A DNA stretch of 64,000 nucleotides from a virus, in the IMG/VR virus record IMGVR_UViG_3300021091_000014, positions 62,001-126,000 of that record; one strand, written 5' to 3'. A program made the position numbers and the translations under genes. The notes beneath the pieces were generated by a model. The model worked only from the letters and a program-made list of their open reading frames with translations, was not told the DNA's origin and made no database searches. How positions within the stretch are numbered: position 1 is the stretch's first letter; each line of letters opens with the position of its first letter. Shown piece by piece: positions 7,603-17,800 of this stretch.

Positions 7603-8706
7603 ATGCCAATACGTACAGAGCAAGACAATTTTAAAAATAATACTTCTCTTTCTGAGCAGTTTAGTAAAACATTCAGTAGCTCTGTACAAGAAGTTAATAG
7701 TGCAACTGACGGATTTTTAAAGTCATCTCCTACAAGCGTTGGACAGGCTCTTAATAATGTAAGCGCTATAGCCGGCGCGTTTGGTAGATTAGGTATGTCA
7801 GCTGTAGGGTCTGTATCCTCTGCTTTAGGTCAACTTGGTAGTCTTGGAACATATACTAAATTTAAAGATAATTTTGTCCCTCCATCTAAACTCAAAGATA
7901 GAACTCCTGAAGATGCTGTCAGGAGAAATAGGGATAGATTTAACGGCCAACTTAGCTTTCCAAATAACATCGGCGAATATTGGATATCTTTTGTATTTGA
8001 AGCTTATGAAAGAAAGGTACCTTTATCCTCAGCGAAAAGTTTACCTACACAGACAATAAATCTCCCCATTCCATCTAATTTGCAAGAGCAATTTGCAATG
8101 CAATATGCTGATAAGCAATTAGGAATTGCAGGCTTCTTAGAACAAAATATACCAACAGGTATTAATTTTTCTGATGCTAAGTCTGTTGGAGAGGCCGTAG
8201 GTAAAGCTACCTCTGAAACTTTTAAACAAGCTGGCAATATTCAAGGAGCTTTTTACCTTGGTAGATCTGTTGCTGGATTAAGTGATAGTGTGGGTAGTGC
8301 TGTTGATAAAGCAACAGGCACAATTTTGAATCCATTTCAATCCTTGGTATTTCAAGGCATAAATTTAAGAACTCATTCTTTTACATATAAATTTTCTCCT
8401 AACAATGAAACAGAAACAAAAACCCTTAAAGAAATTTTATATGAATTTAAAAGAAGAATGCACCCTCAAAAAGATAATTTACTTTTTACTTTTCCAGATA
8501 CAGTTAAAATATTTTTTGGTAAAGTAAACAGTGAGCCATACTTTTTTAAAAAATGTTTTTTAGAATCTATGTCTATTAATTATGCACCATCCGGAGTACC
8601 TGCCTTTTTTACACAAACATCTTCTCCTGTTGAAGTAGAATTTTCTTTATCGTTTAAAGAAATTGAACCAATGACGAGAGATGATATAGAGAAGAACGGA
8701 AAATAA
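7603..8706 (+). CDS. 48: baseplate tail-tube cap gp48
   Basis: A 367-aa protein (T4 gp48 364 aa) that caps the baseplate hub and, with gp54, forms the platform for the tail tube. The N-terminal third is Ser/Ala/Gly-rich. The C-terminal half shows the tube-like fold: LRTHSFTYKFSPNNETET, an alpha segment with EFKRRMHP, then FPDTVKIFFG and SMSINYAPSG, ending with EVEFSLSFKEIEPMTRDD. This parallels T4 gp48 (IRFDKTPNG, then LEITMREI). No clear Shine-Dalgarno precedes the ATG, and the divergent gp4 start is 11 bp away. It is the first gene of a rightward run to about 41.6 kb with only tiny gaps. Confidence 0.75.
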   Translation: MPIRTEQDNFKNNTSLSEQFSKTFSSSVQEVNSATDGFLKSSPTSVGQALNNVSAIAGAFGRLGMSAVGSVSSALGQLGSLGTYTKFKDNFVPPSKLKDRTPEDAVRRNRDRFNGQLSFPNNIGEYWISFVFEAYERKVPLSSAKSLPTQTINLPIPSNLQEQFAMQYADKQLGIAGFLEQNIPTGINFSDAKSVGEAVGKATSETFKQAGNIQGAFYLGRSVAGLSDSVGSAVDKATGTILNPFQSLVFQGINLRTHSFTYKFSPNNETETKTLKEILYEFKRRMHPQKDNLLFTFPDTVKIFFGKVNSEPYFFKKCFLESMSINYAPSGVPAFFTQTSSPVEVEFSLSFKEIEPMTRDDIEKNGK

Positions 8707-8707
8707 A

Positions 8708-9577
8708 ATGGCACTGTACAATTATTTTAGCAAACTTGGAACCACGACCTATAATGGTGAGCTAGTTGTTGATATTATTAAAAACGTAAGGTTTAAAGAG
8801 TTTGTTAAGAAGAATGTTGTAACCTATTACCCTTATACAGTCAAAGAAGGGGAAAGAGCGGAAACAATAGCTTACAATTACTATGAAGATGAACGCTACG
8901 CCTGGGTAGTTTACTTAAGTAATAATATTATAGATCCATATCACCAATGGCCTCTTTCTGTAAAAGACTTTAGTAAGTTTATTATTGCAAAGTATGGATC
9001 TATTGAAACCGCTCAGCAAAAAATATCGTTTTATAGAAACAATTGGTATAATGATGATTCAATTTTAACCACAAGCGCTTACAGTGCACTTACTGGCAAC
9101 TTAAAAAAATACTGGAATCCTATTATTGGATATAGCGGAGAGATAGGTTCTTACGAGCGTAAAAAAGATGACAGCATTGTAGAAACAAATTTAGTATTAG
9201 ATATTAATGTAAATAGCTCGGATGATTTTATCGTTGGAGAAAGAGTAACTCAAAAAACATCCGGTGCAGTTACTGGTGCAGGATGGATAAAAGCAATTAA
9301 AGAAGGTGCTATTACTATTAATAATATCTCCGGGCAATTTAGCAACACTTCCGGATCAGTAGGTTCTATAGTAGGATCAACTTCAGAAATAAGCAGAACT
9401 GTTACTGAGGTTATAGAAACATATAGAGCTATTTTATTAATAGAGCAAGCATATTGGTCTCCAATTTCTTTTTATGATTATGAAGATGAATTAAATGAAT
9501 CTAAAAAACATATTAAACTTATTGATCGACAGTATATCCCAGTAATTGAAGATCAGATGACAGAATTGCTTTCATGA
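8708..9577 (+). CDS. 53: baseplate wedge gp53
   Basis: A 289-aa protein (T4 gp53 196 aa). The N-terminal half matches the family: YNYFSKLGTTTYNGELV, then YYPYTVKEGERAETIAYNYY (LysM-like in shape), YAWVVYLSNNIIDPYHQWPL and a WYNDDS segment. T4 has the equivalent NPQLYWVLLMCNDNYDPYYGW. The extra length comes from a Gly/Ser/Thr-rich insert at about 160-235 (TSGAVTGAGWIKAI, ISGQFSNTSG), of the kind repeated in gp7 and gp8 here. In T4 gp53 clamps wedges together when they dock on the hub. Its stop overlaps the next start (ATGA). Confidence 0.85.
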   Translation: MALYNYFSKLGTTTYNGELVVDIIKNVRFKEFVKKNVVTYYPYTVKEGERAETIAYNYYEDERYAWVVYLSNNIIDPYHQWPLSVKDFSKFIIAKYGSIETAQQKISFYRNNWYNDDSILTTSAYSALTGNLKKYWNPIIGYSGEIGSYERKKDDSIVETNLVLDINVNSSDDFIVGERVTQKTSGAVTGAGWIKAIKEGAITINNISGQFSNTSGSVGSIVGSTSEISRTVTEVIETYRAILLIEQAYWSPISFYDYEDELNESKKHIKLIDRQYIPVIEDQMTELLS

Positions 9578-10848
9578 CAAATAAAACGTACGAACCTGGT
9601 GATGTTAATATATTAAAGGTTACATTAAGAAAAAATGGCTCTGGCTCTCAAATTCCAGTAGACATTAGATCACAGATGCTTTCAATGTCTGTTTATGAAG
9701 ACATTGAAGAGCCGTCCATGCTTTTAGAACTAACAATGGTTGACTCTATCAACTTAGTTCAAGATTATCCTATTGTTGGAGAAGAAATTATATCAGTAAG
9801 CTTTTTTACTCCTGGTAGAGACAATCCTACCAAGCTAGACTTTTATGTTTATAATGTAGAGAGTACCGGTACAAGTCCTACTGCTAAAGGATCTATTTAC
9901 ATTCTTAAAGCTGTTTCGCCATGTCATTATTATAATGCAAGTGAGCTTATAGAGAAATCTTATAAAGATACTATTGATGAAATGGTTAAAGATATTTTGA
10001 AGACGACTCTTAGTAATAGCAGTGCAGGATCAAACAAATATACGGTTGAAAAAACTAAAGGTATACTTCCATTAACTGTTCCAAGATTAAAGCCATTTGA
10101 AGCAATTGATTTCTTAAGACAGAAAGCTATAAGTGCGGAGTTTGCTTCTGGAGGATCATTTGTATTTTTTGAGAATCAATTTGGACATCAATTTAAAAGC
10201 GTAGAAGCTCTTCTTAAAGAAGGTAAACAAGACATACAATCAAAAGTATTTACTTACGCTCCAGATACCATAAGTGATAAAGAGAGACAGCAATATGCAT
10301 TTAGAAATATTATTAGGTACACACACTTAGGTAAATTTGATTCAATTGAAAAAATTAATAGTGGGGTAGTTGTTAATACAGTTCAAGCTTTTGATATACT
10401 TACTAAACAAGTAGCAACAACAAAATTTAATTTATCTGAAAAAGCAAAGAGTTTTGTATCTACTGATAATAAAGGTCGATTACCTAACTCAACAGAATTT
10501 GTAGAAAAATACTCTAAATCAGCTTCTAAAAAATTCTTTATGGCTAAAGACAGCTCTAGAGGAGATGATTATATTGATACTAATTTAGGATCTAAATCAG
10601 CTTACGCCTCTTTATTAAATCAAAATGCCGTGCGTATTTTAATTTACGGAGACAGTTACTTAACAGCTGGTGACCTTATACAACTTGATCTACCCGAACT
10701 TTCTGGTACTACAGAAAAAAAAGTTAGTGATAGAAATAATTCTGGAAATTATTTAATTACTAAACTTAGACATATTTTAACAATGGAAGAAGGTGGTAAA
10801 CCAAAACATCAAATTTCTCTTGACTGCGTTAGAATGGGATACAAATGA
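9574..10848 (+). CDS. 27: baseplate hub protein, gp27-like
   Basis: A 424-aa hub protein (T4 gp27 391 aa). It begins with a beta-rich domain (SMSVYEDIEEPSMLLELTM, VGEEIISVSFFTPG), typical of the gp27/gpD tail-hub fold. It then has the helical segment YNASELIEKSYKDTIDEMVK and LKPFEAIDFLRQKAIS, the common signature of this superfamily, before further beta strands and the ending HQISLDCVRMGYK. A gp27 trimer holds the gp5 spike, and the next gene is gp5, with which this one overlaps by ATGA. The family is confident by pattern and neighbour; the exact number is inferred. Confidence 0.7.
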   Translation: MTNKTYEPGDVNILKVTLRKNGSGSQIPVDIRSQMLSMSVYEDIEEPSMLLELTMVDSINLVQDYPIVGEEIISVSFFTPGRDNPTKLDFYVYNVESTGTSPTAKGSIYILKAVSPCHYYNASELIEKSYKDTIDEMVKDILKTTLSNSSAGSNKYTVEKTKGILPLTVPRLKPFEAIDFLRQKAISAEFASGGSFVFFENQFGHQFKSVEALLKEGKQDIQSKVFTYAPDTISDKERQQYAFRNIIRYTHLGKFDSIEKINSGVVVNTVQAFDILTKQVATTKFNLSEKAKSFVSTDNKGRLPNSTEFVEKYSKSASKKFFMAKDSSRGDDYIDTNLGSKSAYASLLNQNAVRILIYGDSYLTAGDLIQLDLPELSGTTEKKVSDRNNSGNYLITKLRHILTMEEGGKPKHQISLDCVRMGYK

Positions 10849-11651
10849 CGACTAAAAATTTAGGTCAAGAAGGTATTGTTTGGTTTGTAGGCAAAGTTGA
10901 GGACAGACAAGATCCTTTAATGCTTGGAAGGGTAAAAGTCCGCGCTTACCATTTTCACACTGATAATAAATCGCTGATGCCTACTGACGAATTGCCTTGG
11001 GCATTAATTATGATGCCTCCTAATAATCCAAGTCACGATAAAGTTGGACTATCACCAAACGGGCTAACCGTAGGATCTACGGTTATAGGATTTTTTATGG
11101 ATGGGCATGATGCCAATCAGCCTGTAGTAATGGGTACCATTCATGGTATTCCAGATAATGATAAGTCAAAGCATGATGTGGCTGAACCTGCTCGTGAGAA
11201 TAACAATATAAGTAAAGAATACGATAGTAAAGAACCTAAGTCTGCCTATAAGGCGAAATACCCATATAATAAAGTTTTGAGAACTGAAGGCGGGCATGTA
11301 GTAGAAATAGATGACACACCAGGAGAAGAACGGCTACACATCTATCATAAATCTGGAACCTATACTGAAATTGATAAAGATGGTCGTAAAGTAGAAAAGG
11401 TAGTAGATAACGGCTTTGAAATAATCCTTAAAAATCAAACAGTACATATTAAAGGCAACTATGACGTGTTTGTAGATGGTGTTACAACGTTTACTTGCGA
11501 ACAGGTAAATATGACAGGTAATTTAAGAGTAGATAAAGATGTAAGTGTTGGCAAGGACGTCTTTACTGACGTTGGTGTTAGCCTTAACAAGCATACCCAT
11601 ACAGATACTCCTGGACTTGGTGCCGGAGTCACAACTCCTCCTAACAGATAA
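10845..11651 (+). CDS. 5: baseplate central spike gp5, without lysozyme domain
   Basis: A 268-aa protein. The N-terminal OB-fold reads WFVGKVEDRQDPLMLGRVKVR, followed by LPWALIMMPPNN, STVIGFFMDGH and PVVMGTIHG, as in gp5/gpV spikes. The C-terminal part from about 170 is a short-period beta sequence (HIKGNYDVFVDGVTTF, GNLRVDKDVSVGKDV) of the needle type. It ends with NKHTHTDTPGLG; the HTH pair resembles the metal-binding HxH motif at the tip of simple phage spikes. T4 gp5 (575 aa) carries a lysozyme domain between these parts, and it is absent here; a lysozyme domain instead lies in the 1487-3382 protein. Overlaps both neighbours (ATGA upstream, TAATG downstream). Confidence 0.85.
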   Translation: MTTKNLGQEGIVWFVGKVEDRQDPLMLGRVKVRAYHFHTDNKSLMPTDELPWALIMMPPNNPSHDKVGLSPNGLTVGSTVIGFFMDGHDANQPVVMGTIHGIPDNDKSKHDVAEPARENNNISKEYDSKEPKSAYKAKYPYNKVLRTEGGHVVEIDDTPGEERLHIYHKSGTYTEIDKDGRKVEKVVDNGFEIILKNQTVHIKGNYDVFVDGVTTFTCEQVNMTGNLRVDKDVSVGKDVFTDVGVSLNKHTHTDTPGLGAGVTTPPNR

Positions 11652-12598
11652 TGGCAAATTATATAAACGAAAGTGGATTTGAGCTAGGCATTAATGGGCT
11701 TAGAATTGTTGATGACTCCGGAACAGTTAAATATAAACTGCCGATTAATGATGGAACTAACGGTCAAATTATAAAGACTGACGGGTCCGGTCAGCTTTCT
11801 TTTATTACACCTCAATCCCTAGTTGGATCAAAAGGTGAAAAAGGTGATAATGGTGTAAAGGGTGATCAAGGTACTGCAGCTTCCAAAGGGGATAAAGGTG
11901 ATAAAGGAGATAAAGGTGAAAAGGGAGCAGACGGCATTGGTACTAATGGGGCGCAAGGTGCCCAAGGCGCGCAAGGACCTCAAGGCGCAAAAGGAGAAAG
12001 AGTAAGCAGTGCATCCTATTCTGACAGCACTAATGTTATTACATTTACTAATTCTGACTCTTCTGTATTTACAGTATCAGGAGTAAAAGGACAGAAAGGT
12101 GATACTGGATCAAAAGGAGATAAAGGTGACAGTGGTTCAAAAGGAGATACAGGCCCACAAGGATCTCAAGGCGCTTTCTCAACTAATTCGGACGGACAAA
12201 TAAACTCTCTCGGTGTAGGAACAGCAGCATCTACCGTAACTGGTCAAATTAGAGCTACTAATAGCATTACAGCTTTTTATTCTGACGTTAGATTAAAAGA
12301 AAATATTCAGGAAATAGAAAACGCACTAGACAAAATTGAACAACTAAGAGGGGTTTTTTATAATCAAAATGTATTAGCTGAGAAGTTTGGTTACAATGAT
12401 TATAAAAGGCAAGTAGGTGTAATCGCACAGGATGTACAGAAAATATTGCCCGAGGCTGTAACAGGAGCTCCTTTTGATATTGATAAAGACGGCAATAGTA
12501 TTTCAGGTGAAAATTATTTAACCGTGTACTATGAAAAAATAATCCCACTTCTTATTCAGTGCATAAAAGAACTTAAACAATTAATAGACAATAGGTAA
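11651..12598 (+). CDS. collagen-like fibre with C-terminal S74 chaperone domain
   Basis: A 315-aa protein. The N-terminal 55 residues are beta-like. Gly-X-Y repeats follow in two blocks (about 57-116 and 150-178), first Lys-rich ([21 protein letters not shown]), then AQGAQGAQGPQG. The blocks are separated by a non-collagen module containing GERVSS and FTNSDSSVFTVSG. The C-terminus is a Peptidase_S74 intramolecular chaperone: FYSDVRLKENIQ (the conserved S and K of the self-cleavage dyad), FGYNDYKRQVGVIAQDVQ and YEKIIPLLIQ. Such domains trimerise a fibre and then cut themselves off. Lying between gp5 and gp25, it is probably a baseplate-attached fibre. Its lysines are mostly in the Y position and may be targets of the 33030 enzyme. 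Confidence 0.8.
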   Translation: MANYINESGFELGINGLRIVDDSGTVKYKLPINDGTNGQIIKTDGSGQLSFITPQSLVGSKGEKGDNGVKGDQGTAASKGDKGDKGDKGEKGADGIGTNGAQGAQGAQGPQGAKGERVSSASYSDSTNVITFTNSDSSVFTVSGVKGQKGDTGSKGDKGDSGSKGDTGPQGSQGAFSTNSDGQINSLGVGTAASTVTGQIRATNSITAFYSDVRLKENIQEIENALDKIEQLRGVFYNQNVLAEKFGYNDYKRQVGVIAQDVQKILPEAVTGAPFDIDKDGNSISGENYLTVYYEKIIPLLIQCIKELKQLIDNR

Positions 12599-12601
12599 TA
12601 T

Positions 12602-13030
12602 ATGGCTACAGTAAAAAGAGCTGATAGATACACACCTTTAGAAGGCTCGTATACAATATATCAAGATTTATTTACTAAGATATTGTTTGAAAGAGATACA
12701 AAAGATGCTTCGTTAATTGAAAACGAGGACGCAGTTAAACAAGCTATAATCAATATTATTCTTACTAATGTAGGAGAAAGATTATATAATCCTACTTTCG
12801 GAAGTGAAATTAATAAAATGCTTTTTGAGAACGTTACTCCTCAAACTACATCTACGCTGATAAATTTAATTCGCAGCGCAATAGAAAACTATGAGCCAAG
12901 AGCTAATCTAATTGATGTGATTGCTTCTCCTCTACCGGATAATAACGCATATACTGTATCTATTGTTTTTAGCGTAATAAATAAAACTGAACCAGTGTAT
13001 CTAGAATTTTTACTTAACAGGGTAAGATAG
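12602..13030 (+). CDS. 25: baseplate wedge gp25
   Basis: A 142-aa protein (T4 gp25 132 aa) of the gp25/lysozyme-like wedge family, also found in type VI secretion as TssE. Typical features are FTKILFERDT, the segment VKQAIINIILTNVGERLYNP with FGSEIN, and the EPR core motif (YEPRANLIDV at about 98-107). gp25 joins gp6 and gp53 to form the wedge core that triggers sheath assembly. A short AGGTAA site precedes the ATG. The stop TAG shares its G with the GTG start of gp6. Confidence 0.9.
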   Translation: MATVKRADRYTPLEGSYTIYQDLFTKILFERDTKDASLIENEDAVKQAIINIILTNVGERLYNPTFGSEINKMLFENVTPQTTSTLINLIRSAIENYEPRANLIDVIASPLPDNNAYTVSIVFSVINKTEPVYLEFLLNRVR

Positions 13031-14835
13031 TGGCAAATACTAATCTCAAACTTACAGGGTTAGATTTCAATGAGTTAAAAAATAACTTTAAAGAATTTTT
13101 AAAGCGATCTGACTCACCTTTTAAAGACGTTGATTACGAAGGCTCAAACATTAATCAGCTTCTTGACATATTTTCCTATAACACCTACTTGAATGCTTAC
13201 TATCTTAATATGTTAGCAAGCGAGATGTTTTTAGATACAGCCACACTAAAAGATAGTATTATTTCTCACGTTAAAGAATTAAATTATGTACCTAGATCAT
13301 ATAGATCAGCAGAAGCAAAAATTTCTTTTAGCATAACCCCTGCATCAGCTCTTGATAACTTATTAGTTCCTAAAGGTACCTCTTTTACTACTAAAATTGG
13401 ATCTAATAATTTTACCTTTACTACTGCAGACAATTTAGTTTTAGCTGCTAATTCAAGCGGTGCTTTTAACGCGTCAGAGATTACAGTTTACGAAGGTAAT
13501 TATGTAACTGACTCTTTTGTTTACTCTGCAGCCAACACATCACAAAGATTTGTAATTTCCAATCCTAACATTGATATTAGAAGCCTTTCCGTTTATGTTA
13601 TTGAGAACGAAGGTGCTAATACAATTACATATTCTAAAGCATCTTCGCTTTTAGACGGAACAGCCAATTCAAATATTTTCTTTCTACAGGCAGCTGAAAA
13701 TTCTCAATATGAAATAATTTTTGGAGACGGAGTCATAGGAAGAGTTCCTCAGAACGGCGCTACAATTATTTCTGAGTATAGAGTAAGCAATGGCGAGCTT
13801 CCTAACGGAGCTTCAAATTTTACTATTGACGGTACAATTCAAGGACAATCAAATATTTCTTCTATATCGACCTCACAAGCAGCAAAAGGAGGAGGAGTTA
13901 GCGAAAGTATAGACTCGATTAAATTTAACGCACCAAGAGCGTATCAGAATCAAGAGAGAGCAGTTACCGCTTTAGATTATGAAAATATTTTATTAGCAAA
14001 CTTTCCTGAAATAGAATCTGTTGCTGTGTTTGGTGGTGAGGAAGCTACCCCTCCACAATATGGAAGGGTTCTTATTTCTATTGATCTTAATACAGGGGAA
14101 GGCATACCTGATATTGATAAGAGAAGATTTTTGGATTTTATTAAATTAAGAGCTCCTATTGGATTAGAGCCTGTTATTGTTAGCCCAGAATTTCTTTATC
14201 TTGAAATTGACGTTACAGCCAGGTATAATACAAATGTTACCAAGCTAACCACTCAAGCAATAGAAGTTTTGATTAGAAGTTTGGTGAGTGAATATAACAT
14301 TGACAAGCTTAACGGGTTTAAAAAGACAATAAGAACAAGTAAACTTATAGAAAACATTAACAACTGCCATTCAAGTATTGTTGGAGTAGACACCCTAGTA
14401 GTTCCATTCTCCAGGTTATCAGTTATACCAACAGTTGCTTTTAACAAGACTATAAATTTAGGATTTTCTCTTAATAGATATTATAATCTTTCTACAGGTG
14501 TAGGAGAATACATTAGATCTAACGTTAAAGCTGTATATAGTTCAAAATTTACATTTAATGGCATACCATGCACCATACAAGATAACGGTAGTGGTGTGTT
14601 AGGAATTTACAGCTATAGTGATACAGCTGCTCATTCATTTGTTAAATCTATTGGAACAGTAGATTATGATACTGGCTCTATTGTTATTGATGGTTTAGTA
14701 GTAACAGCAATAGAAGGTAATTATTTAAATCTTCACTACAATCCTGTCTCAAAAGATATTGCTTCCACTAAAAATACAATTCTTCTTATTAAAGATTCTG
14801 ACGTCGAAGTTACAGCGGTACAAATTAAAGAATGA
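13030..14835 (+). CDS. 6: baseplate wedge gp6
   Basis: A 601-aa protein (T4 gp6 660 aa) starting with GTG, overlapping the gp25 stop as TAGTG. It follows the gp6/J-family wedge pattern: NQLLDIFSYNTYLNAYYLNM in the N-terminal helices, EMFLDTATLKDSI and HVKELNYVPRSYRSAEAKI. The middle has GDGVIGRVPQNG and ISEYRVSNGELPNG, then FNAPRAYQNQERAVTALDYE and PEIESVAVFGGEEA. gp6 dimers form the inner ring that changes shape when the baseplate triggers contraction. The C-terminal 120 residues are beta-rich. The next gene starts inside its stop (ATGA). Confidence 0.9.
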   Translation: MANTNLKLTGLDFNELKNNFKEFLKRSDSPFKDVDYEGSNINQLLDIFSYNTYLNAYYLNMLASEMFLDTATLKDSIISHVKELNYVPRSYRSAEAKISFSITPASALDNLLVPKGTSFTTKIGSNNFTFTTADNLVLAANSSGAFNASEITVYEGNYVTDSFVYSAANTSQRFVISNPNIDIRSLSVYVIENEGANTITYSKASSLLDGTANSNIFFLQAAENSQYEIIFGDGVIGRVPQNGATIISEYRVSNGELPNGASNFTIDGTIQGQSNISSISTSQAAKGGGVSESIDSIKFNAPRAYQNQERAVTALDYENILLANFPEIESVAVFGGEEATPPQYGRVLISIDLNTGEGIPDIDKRRFLDFIKLRAPIGLEPVIVSPEFLYLEIDVTARYNTNVTKLTTQAIEVLIRSLVSEYNIDKLNGFKKTIRTSKLIENINNCHSSIVGVDTLVVPFSRLSVIPTVAFNKTINLGFSLNRYYNLSTGVGEYIRSNVKAVYSSKFTFNGIPCTIQDNGSGVLGIYSYSDTAAHSFVKSIGTVDYDTGSIVIDGLVVTAIEGNYLNLHYNPVSKDIASTKNTILLIKDSDVEVTAVQIKE

Positions 14836-17800
14836 GTATAATAGAAAAAAATATCTCCTCACTAATTGAGTCACAGTTCCCAGAATTTTATAAGGAACAG
14901 GGACCTCTTTTTATTTTATTCGTTGAGGAATACTATAAATGGTTAGAGAGCAATGATCCTGATTATGCCACGTATTCAGATACAACCTTTGTTGGAAATC
15001 CTTTATATCATTCTAGAAGATTACAAGAGTATAGAAATATCGATCAAACGGTTGATGAATTTTACGTATACTTTAAAGAAAAATTTTTAAAAAACGTAGA
15101 AATTACCGCTCAGGTTTCTGAAGATAGACTAGTAAAGGCATCGAATGATCTTTACAAATCTAAAGGATCTGAAAGATCTTTAGATTTATTTTTTAAACTT
15201 CTCTACGGAACTAAAATAGAAATATACAATCCGGGAGAAGATATTTTAAAGCCATCAGACGGCACCTGGGTTATACCTCAATACCTAGAATTAACAGTAT
15301 CATCAAGAACAAAAAACTATGTTGGTAAACAAGTTACCGGTAGTATTTCTGGTGCAACAGCTTTCGTAGAATATATTATTACAAGAAATATTAATGGTAA
15401 AATAATTGACTATGCCTTCTTAAGCAATAAAAGCGGTACTTTTATTGCTAATGAATTATTATTAGATGAACCGTCTGTAGTTAATGCTCCTAAAATTTTA
15501 GGTTCTCTAACGAGTTTAGATACAACTCTAGGAGGGGAAGGCTTTGCCGTTGGTGAAACGGTAAAAATTATTTCATCTAATGGTGTCGAAGGCATAGCTC
15601 GTGTTACATCAATTGAATCAGTAACAGGGCTTGTTCAGTTTACATTAGTTGACGGAGGGTGGGGGTATTCAAATACTACTGCTGAGACTGTCATTAGCTC
15701 GGATGTGTTAAGAATTACTAACGTAACAAATGCTAATACTGAAATAACAACTTTTTTTAGAAATGAAATAGTAACCCAAGAACTATATGAATTTAGATTA
15801 AATAATGTTACTGGTAATTTTACCAAGAACAAAGAAATTTATAACGGCAACATCGCCGCGCCATCGGTATCAATAATTGCTGATGTTAGTCAAAATACCA
15901 CCACTGTTATAGGCAGTAGCAACACCGCAAACTTAATTATAAATTTGGTTGAAAATGATATTTTTTCAAACAACGTTTTGTATTTACCAGATCAGCAAAT
16001 AATTTTTGCCACCCTAGATTACTTTGCAATTGGAGACGAGGTTGTTCAATCTAACGGCACAGGTAATAACGTTACAGGTACTGTTAGTGCAATAGTTAGT
16101 TCAACAGCTATTTCTCCAAATACATCTACTATTGGTGCTAATGGTATTCATGTTGGAACTTATGTCATACAACCAGGTACCGGCGCAACCGGATATGTAA
16201 CTGCTATTCCAAGTCAAAATTATTTTACATATACAAACGTTAATGTGTTTACAGTAAGAGGAGGATCCGGCACATTTAATAATCTTTCCTCTATTTCTAA
16301 CTATACAGATTCAACCCAGACTACTCTGATTGGAACTTTTGATCCAAATATTATTTTGTTTGGATATGAATATACTATTTCTGATACATCAACTACAGGC
16401 ACTGATAAGTGGTCATATGCTAATACGATTGTTAAAGTAGGATCTCAAAGTGTTAATGCAGTCATTCATCTGGCATCAGATATTGGAGGTATAGTTCAAG
16501 CGTATACAAATGTATCAGCTAGTGCCAATCTTTTTGCATCTAATTCTACAGCAATTGGTATTACAAGTGTTACTGGAGATTTTTATGGCTCCGGTAACAC
16601 AATAATTATTGGACAGACCTCTAACACTCGAGCAAAAACTACATTACTTTTTACCGGGTTTGGAGCTGATTTTAATTTAGGTATTATTTCGGACGCCGAG
16701 ACAGTAAGACTATCTCCTGACTTAATTAGTAGTAATAATGATGGTCCAGGAGCTAATTCTGTTAAATTTACAGAAATGCTTATATCTGGCGCAAACTCAA
16801 CGTATAATAATTTAAACTCTGTTTATATTATGACCGGGGGATCTGGTTACGACAATACCAATATAGTTACTTTTTCTGGTGGTAATTCTGGTGCTGGTTC
16901 ATTTACAGCTGGCAACGCTTCTATCATAACAGATACTAGTGGAGTAATTGTAGCAGTAGGACTATCAGCTAACGTAGGTAATAAAATAGTATCTACTCCT
17001 TCTACATCAGTAGTCAATTCAACCGGCGGATCCACAGGAGTTGGTACCGGGGCTGAACTTATACCTGTATCTTCCCTTGGCTTTATAAAACAACCCGGTG
17101 GAGATATTACATATACAATTTTAGATCTTCTACGGTTTAATACTTTAACTATCGGGACAATATCATCACTTACTAATATTAACCCTGGAGAAAATTATAA
17201 CGTTAATCCTTTTGTATCTGTTTATGAGCCATACGTTGCTTCTTACGGTAGGAGAGATATAGTAATTGAGGTGGCTGATCTTACAGGACCTGGATTTGCT
17301 GTTGGTGAGTACGTTGAACAGACTATTAGTACCCCAGGAGTAGAGATTAAGTCTAACACCTTCTCAGGTAATTCAAGCAACGTTTATGAGGTTCAAGAGC
17401 AGGTTTACTCAACAGACGGAATAAATAACACCGCTACTGGATTTATTTACAGCGCATCTAAAGATAATACCACAGGCATTTATACAACTGTATTAGTGAG
17501 TAATACTGGTACGTGGCAAAATTCAGTTAACGTTAGTATTTTAACCGTGCTTTCTAATACTAATTTTGAACCAGGTAACGAAATTTTTCAAAGCACAACA
17601 GCCAATGGAATTTTAGTTGCATCTAACTCAACTACCCTTGTAGTAAGAAGTGTCGAAGGGACGTTTACATCAGGAGCTATTACTAGTAATGCAAGCCCCA
17701 CACCTGGTTCAACAACAGTAACAGCTGAAGCTAATACTAAAATTTTTAAACTTATTGGTGCTACTTCAAACGGTGCATCAGTGATAACAAATACATCACC

